Assembly (NCBI GenBank): GCA_025966295.1
Contig: JAOPVD010000084.1
Coordinates: 1-8,767, forward strand
Direction: 5' to 3'
DNA from: Frankiales bacterium
GTDB taxonomy: Bacteria > Actinomycetota > Actinomycetes > Mycobacteriales > SCTD01
DNA: 8,767 nt
This document shows positions 5,868 to 8,767 of this stretch, in pieces (positions within the stretch are counted from its first letter, which is position 1; the number at the start of each line of letters is the position of its first letter). The notes under the pieces are model-generated. The model ran no database searches. It saw only the letters and a program-made list of their open reading frames with translations, and had not been told where the DNA came from. The position numbers were made by a program, and so were the translations under genes.

Positions 5868-6559
5868 TGCGCAAGCTGGTGATCGGCCTGCTGGTGCTGC
5901 TGCTGCTCCTGGGGGTGGCCGACCGGGTCGCGGTGCGGGTCGCGCAGGAGCAGGTGGCGAAGAAGCTGCGCGAGACCGGGCAGCTCAGCGAGGACCCGAA
6001 GGTGACCATCCGCGGGTTCCCGTTCCTCACCCAGGCGCTGGCCGGCCGGTACGACCGGATCGACGTGGAGACCAAGGCGTTCACGCGCGGCGGCGTCGTG
6101 CTCAGCAAGCTCGACGTCTCGCTGCTCGGGGCCCGCGTCCCGGCCGGTGACGCGCTCGGCGGCACGGTCCGGTCGGTGCCGGTGGAGGGGCTGCGGGCGA
6201 CCGCCGTGGTGCGGTACGTCGACCTGGCCGGCAAGAGCGGCATCAGCGGGCTCCGGATCGTGCCGGTCGGCGAGCAGCTCGACATCAGCGCCCGGGTGAC
6301 GGTGGCCGGCCAGACCGTCACCGCCACCGCCCGCTCGACGGTCCGGCTCCGCGGCCGGACCCTGGTCGTCAGCGCCCGGTCGGTCAAGGTCGACGGTCAG
6401 AGCTCGCCGGTGCTCGACCGGGCGCTCGCCGGCCGGCTCGACTTCACGGTGCCGCTCGGGACCCTTCCCTACGGGCTGGACCTCACCGCCGTTCGGGTGG
6501 ACCCGTCCGGAGTTGTGCTGGTCGCGGCCAGCGGCCCCACGGTGCTGACGACCCGCTAG
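5867..6559 (+). CDS. lmeA: LmeA-like DUF2993 envelope protein
   Basis: A 230-residue exported protein. Residues 2-18 (RKLVIGLLVLLLLLGVA) form an uncleaved anchor or signal peptide; no lipobox cysteine is present. The rest is a soluble DUF2993 domain with the hallmark opening of a helix (VRVAQEQVAKKLRETG), then TIRGFPFLTQALAGRYDRIDVE with RGFPF at 49-53. In M. tuberculosis the homologue Rv0817c (LmeA) binds phosphoinositides in the periplasm and is needed for lipomannan elongation. Whether this organism makes a comparable lipomannan is not shown here. The start ATG overlaps the membrane-protein stop by one base. Proximity to glnR matches Rv0817c-Rv0818. The family call is strong; the exact function is inferred. 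Confidence 0.88.
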   Translation: MRKLVIGLLVLLLLLGVADRVAVRVAQEQVAKKLRETGQLSEDPKVTIRGFPFLTQALAGRYDRIDVETKAFTRGGVVLSKLDVSLLGARVPAGDALGGTVRSVPVEGLRATAVVRYVDLAGKSGISGLRIVPVGEQLDISARVTVAGQTVTATARSTVRLRGRTLVVSARSVKVDGQSSPVLDRALAGRLDFTVPLGTLPYGLDLTAVRVDPSGVVLVAASGPTVLTTR

Positions 6560-6597
6560 GGCTCAAGTCCGGCGCCCGATCTGCCGAGAAAGTGCCG

Positions 6598-8767
6598 GTG
6601 AGAGCCGTGCGCCTGCCTGTCCTCGTCCTGCCGCTGCTGCTGGCGGTGGGGCTGCTCCAGGGCCCCGCGCCCGTCGCCACTCCGGCTCCGGTCCCGGTCG
6701 CCGCCGTCGCGCCGGCCGCCGACCCGCAGCCGAAGTTCCCCATCGCGGCGTCCTTCTTCTACCCGTACTACCCGGTGGCGACGACCGCCCGCAGCCGGTT
6801 CCACCCCAACCGGCCGCAGGGGGCGTACGACAGCGAGGTGCTGCGCCGCCAGGTCGACGACATGATCTACGCCGGCCAGAACGCCGCCATCTACTCCTGG
6901 TTCGGCCGTGGCACGTTCAGCGACACCGTGCTGCCGTACCACCTGCGCGCGGCCGACGACACGGCGTTCCGGTGGGCGATGTACTACGAGGGCGAGGGCC
7001 CGTCCGGGCCCAACAAGGGCAACCCGACCCCGGCGCAGATCAAGGTCGACCTCGACCACATCTACGCGAAGTTCGGCAAGGACCGGAACTACCTGCGCGT
7101 CGGCGGCAAGCCGGTGCTGTTCGTGTGGGGCGACGCCGGCGACACCTGCAACGCCTCCGCCCGCTGGCGGGCGGCCGACAAGGCCAACCGCTTCTACGTG
7201 GTGCAGAAGCACCTCGCCAGCTACCGCAGCTGCAACCCGCAGCCGAACGGCTGGCACGCCTACGCACCGGCCAACCCGCGGGTGCAGATCGGCGGCTCGT
7301 CGTACTCGATCTCGCCCGGGTTCAACGCCACCCGGGACAAGAGCCCCCGGCTGGCGCGGAGCGTCTCCCGCTTCACCGCGGACCTCAAGCGGATGAAGGC
7401 CGCCAAGGTGCAATGGCGCCTCACCACGACCTGGAACGAGTGGTCGGAGGGCACCGGCGTCGAGTCCGCCACCGAGTGGAACAGCAAGAGCGGGCACGGC
7501 GCGTACGTCGATGCGATGCACGCCGTCCTCGGCTCCGCGCCGGGCGTGCCGCTGCCGCCGAGCTCGCTCACCGCCACCCACGCCGCCGACGGCGTCCAGC
7601 TGGCCTGGTCCGACGTCGCCGGCGACACCGGCTACCGGGTGTTCCGCAACGGCTGCCAGATCGGCGCGACCGACGCCAGGACCTTCAAGGACACCGGCAC
7701 CGCGGACGCCTGGGGCAGCTACAGCGTGCAGGCCATGAACGCCCGCGGCACCGCCCGCCGCAGCATGGTCGCGATCGGGGCCGCCGGCTCGCCGTCGCCC
7801 GCTCCGGTCAGCAGCGGCGAGGGCATCGTGGCGCTGCCGACCCCGACCCGGTTCGCGGCGACCGTCAACGGCGTCGGGATCGGCTGCGCCGGCCGCCAGC
7901 GCGGCGAGGCCCTCATCAGGCTGCCCGCCGCGGTGCCGGCCGACGCGACGGCCGTCTACCTCGCCGCCACGGCGTACAACGCCCTCGGCACCGGCGCGCT
8001 GCAGATCGGCCCGGCCGGCCAGGTGCCGGGCGTCGCCCAGGTGCGGTACTTCTCCAACCGCGGCTCCACCAACACCATGGTCGTCCCGGTCGGCGCCGCG
8101 CGGCAGATCTCGGTGCGCCAGTCCGGCGCGGGGACGCACTACAACCTCGACGTCCTCGGGTACGCCGCACCGGGCGCGGGCGGTCTGACCCGCGGCACCG
8201 GGTCGATCTTCTACAACAGCAAGACGACCCAGGTGTCGTCCGTGACGGTGCCCCTGCCCGCGGCGGTCCCGGCCGACGCGACCGCCGTACAGCTGAAGGT
8301 GTTCACCAACGCGGCGGCCGGTCCGGGCAGCGCGTTCGTCTACCCCGGCGGCAGCCCCAAGCCGTCGGTGACGCAGCACTCCTATGCGCAGAGCGTGATG
8401 ATCTCCGGCTCGGTGCTGGTGCCGGTCACCGGCTCCCGCACGGTGCACGTCGACCTGTCCTCGCCGGCCCGGCTGTTCCTGGGCATCGAGGGCTGGGTGA
8501 CGCCCGGCTCGTCGCGGCTGCTGACCACCAAGGCGGGCCAGCGGGTCTTCACCGGCAGCCTCGCGGCCGGCGCGACGAGGGTCTTCACGCTGCCGGCCTC
8601 GGTCCCGGTCGGCGGCACCGCGCTGCTCAACCTGGGGGTGGCCGGCGCCACCGGCTACGGCGGCCTCACGGTCTCGGGCACCGGCACCACGGCCCCGCCG
8701 CTGCCGCAGGTGTCCTACGGCCCGCAGCAGCCGCAGTCCGGGTTCGCGCTGATCACGGTCCCGGCCA
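6598..8767 (+). CDS. Secreted GH99-like glycoside hydrolase with Fn3-like module and C-terminal repeats (3' end missing)
   Basis: An open frame of 723 codons without a stop to the window edge. The GTG at 6598 has GAGAAAG just upstream and starts a signal peptide (RAVR, hydrophobic core to about 21, Ala/Pro-rich region, likely cut near 38-41). Residues 47-315 are a catalytic domain: FFYPYYP, a YDSEVLRRQVDDMIYAGQ helix, IYSWFGRG, KPVLFVWG and TTWNEWSEGTGVE. The last matches the WNEWxEGTxxE motif of GH99 endo-alpha-1,2-mannosidases/mannanases, with Glu281 and Glu284 at the two catalytic positions. Cys184 and Cys212 may form a disulfide. Residues 318-396 look like fibronectin type III, followed by a Ser/Pro linker. 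From 416 there are three degenerate beta-sandwich-like repeats of about 111 residues. The substrate is probably an alpha-mannose-containing glycan; GH71 or another GH99-like clan remains possible. The gene starts 38 bp after lmeA with no clear terminator between. Confidence 0.85.
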   Translation, partial: MRAVRLPVLVLPLLLAVGLLQGPAPVATPAPVPVAAVAPAADPQPKFPIAASFFYPYYPVATTARSRFHPNRPQGAYDSEVLRRQVDDMIYAGQNAAIYSWFGRGTFSDTVLPYHLRAADDTAFRWAMYYEGEGPSGPNKGNPTPAQIKVDLDHIYAKFGKDRNYLRVGGKPVLFVWGDAGDTCNASARWRAADKANRFYVVQKHLASYRSCNPQPNGWHAYAPANPRVQIGGSSYSISPGFNATRDKSPRLARSVSRFTADLKRMKAAKVQWRLTTTWNEWSEGTGVESATEWNSKSGHGAYVDAMHAVLGSAPGVPLPPSSLTATHAADGVQLAWSDVAGDTGYRVFRNGCQIGATDARTFKDTGTADAWGSYSVQAMNARGTARRSMVAIGAAGSPSPAPVSSGEGIVALPTPTRFAATVNGVGIGCAGRQRGEALIRLPAAVPADATAVYLAATAYNALGTGALQIGPAGQVPGVAQVRYFSNRGSTNTMVVPVGAARQISVRQSGAGTHYNLDVLGYAAPGAGGLTRGTGSIFYNSKTTQVSSVTVPLPAAVPADATAVQLKVFTNAAAGPGSAFVYPGGSPKPSVTQHSYAQSVMISGSVLVPVTGSRTVHVDLSSPARLFLGIEGWVTPGSSRLLTTKAGQRVFTGSLAAGATRVFTLPASVPVGGTALLNLGVAGATGYGGLTVSGTGTTAPPLPQVSYGPQQPQSGFALITVPA
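7843..8767 (+). repeat. Three tandem degenerate repeats of about 111 codons
   Basis: A shared core recurs in frame: LPAAVPADATAV at 7921-7956, LPAAVPADATAV at 8254-8289 and LPASVPVGGTAL at 8590-8625, spaced 333 and 336 nt. Copies 1 and 2 match at 32 of 36 bases in this core, and all four differences are at third codon positions. Units 1 and 2 end in L-D-V-L-G-Y (to 522) and L-G-I-E-G-W (to 633). The pattern resembles beta-sandwich repeats in actinobacterial surface proteins with N-V-T-A and D-V-x-G-Y-Y motifs. Unit 3 is cut by the window edge. Confidence 0.7.

Noticed and set aside
6560..6597. Possible terminator between lmeA and the GH99-like gene.
   Set aside because: The 38 bp contain no stable GC-rich hairpin followed by a T run.
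6556..8448. A 630-codon open frame on the minus strand.
   Set aside because: It lies antisense to the GH99-like gene, which has a signal peptide, catalytic motif and repeats. The minus-strand product is a low-complexity Arg/Gly/Val/His-rich sequence, typical of a shadow frame in GC-rich DNA.

Overview
The window is GC-rich throughout, with strong G/C preference at third codon positions, several GTG starts and overlapping start/stop codons. This is typical of an actinomycete. The order mshD, glnR, lmeA resembles the Rv0817c (lmeA), Rv0818 (glnR), Rv0819 (mshD) neighbourhood of Mycobacterium tuberculosis. The proteins look more like those of Streptomyces or Micromonosporaceae, and a Micromonosporales-type genome is my best guess, not proven.

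Left part (1-1546): the first 17 codons of a minus-strand gene (MMPL-like N-terminus) run off the left edge. Its promoter is well formed, and a 31-bp dyad is centred exactly on the -10 box, which suggests a repressor operator. A plus-strand MFS-type permease is divergent from it. The permease meets mshD (mycothiol synthase, minus strand) tail to tail with 6 bp between stop codons.

Middle part (1553-3995): mshD and a small P-loop kinase-like gene are divergent. Between them lie three 11-bp-spaced TNNCAGC repeats resembling a PhoP/PhoB-type binding site. The kinase-like gene converges on glnR (global nitrogen regulator, OmpR family, minus strand) and overlaps its 3' end by 27 bp.

Right part (3996-8767): divergent from glnR is a tight plus-strand run of alpha/beta hydrolase, MoaD/ThiS-like sulfur carrier, polytopic membrane protein of unknown function and lmeA (DUF2993), joined by 4-bp and 1-bp overlaps and one 34-bp gap. 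After 38 bp comes a large secreted protein, open to the right edge, with a signal peptide, a GH99-like catalytic domain (WNEWSEGT motif), a fibronectin type III-like module and at least three degenerate repeats of about 111 residues.

The genes cover thiol homeostasis (mshD), nitrogen control (glnR), sulfur carrier chemistry and cell-envelope glycolipid biology (lmeA). No tRNA, rRNA, CRISPR array, insertion sequence or phage gene was seen. I found no clearly new multi-gene system. The most interesting items are the GH99-like multidomain gene beside lmeA and the two candidate regulatory sites.
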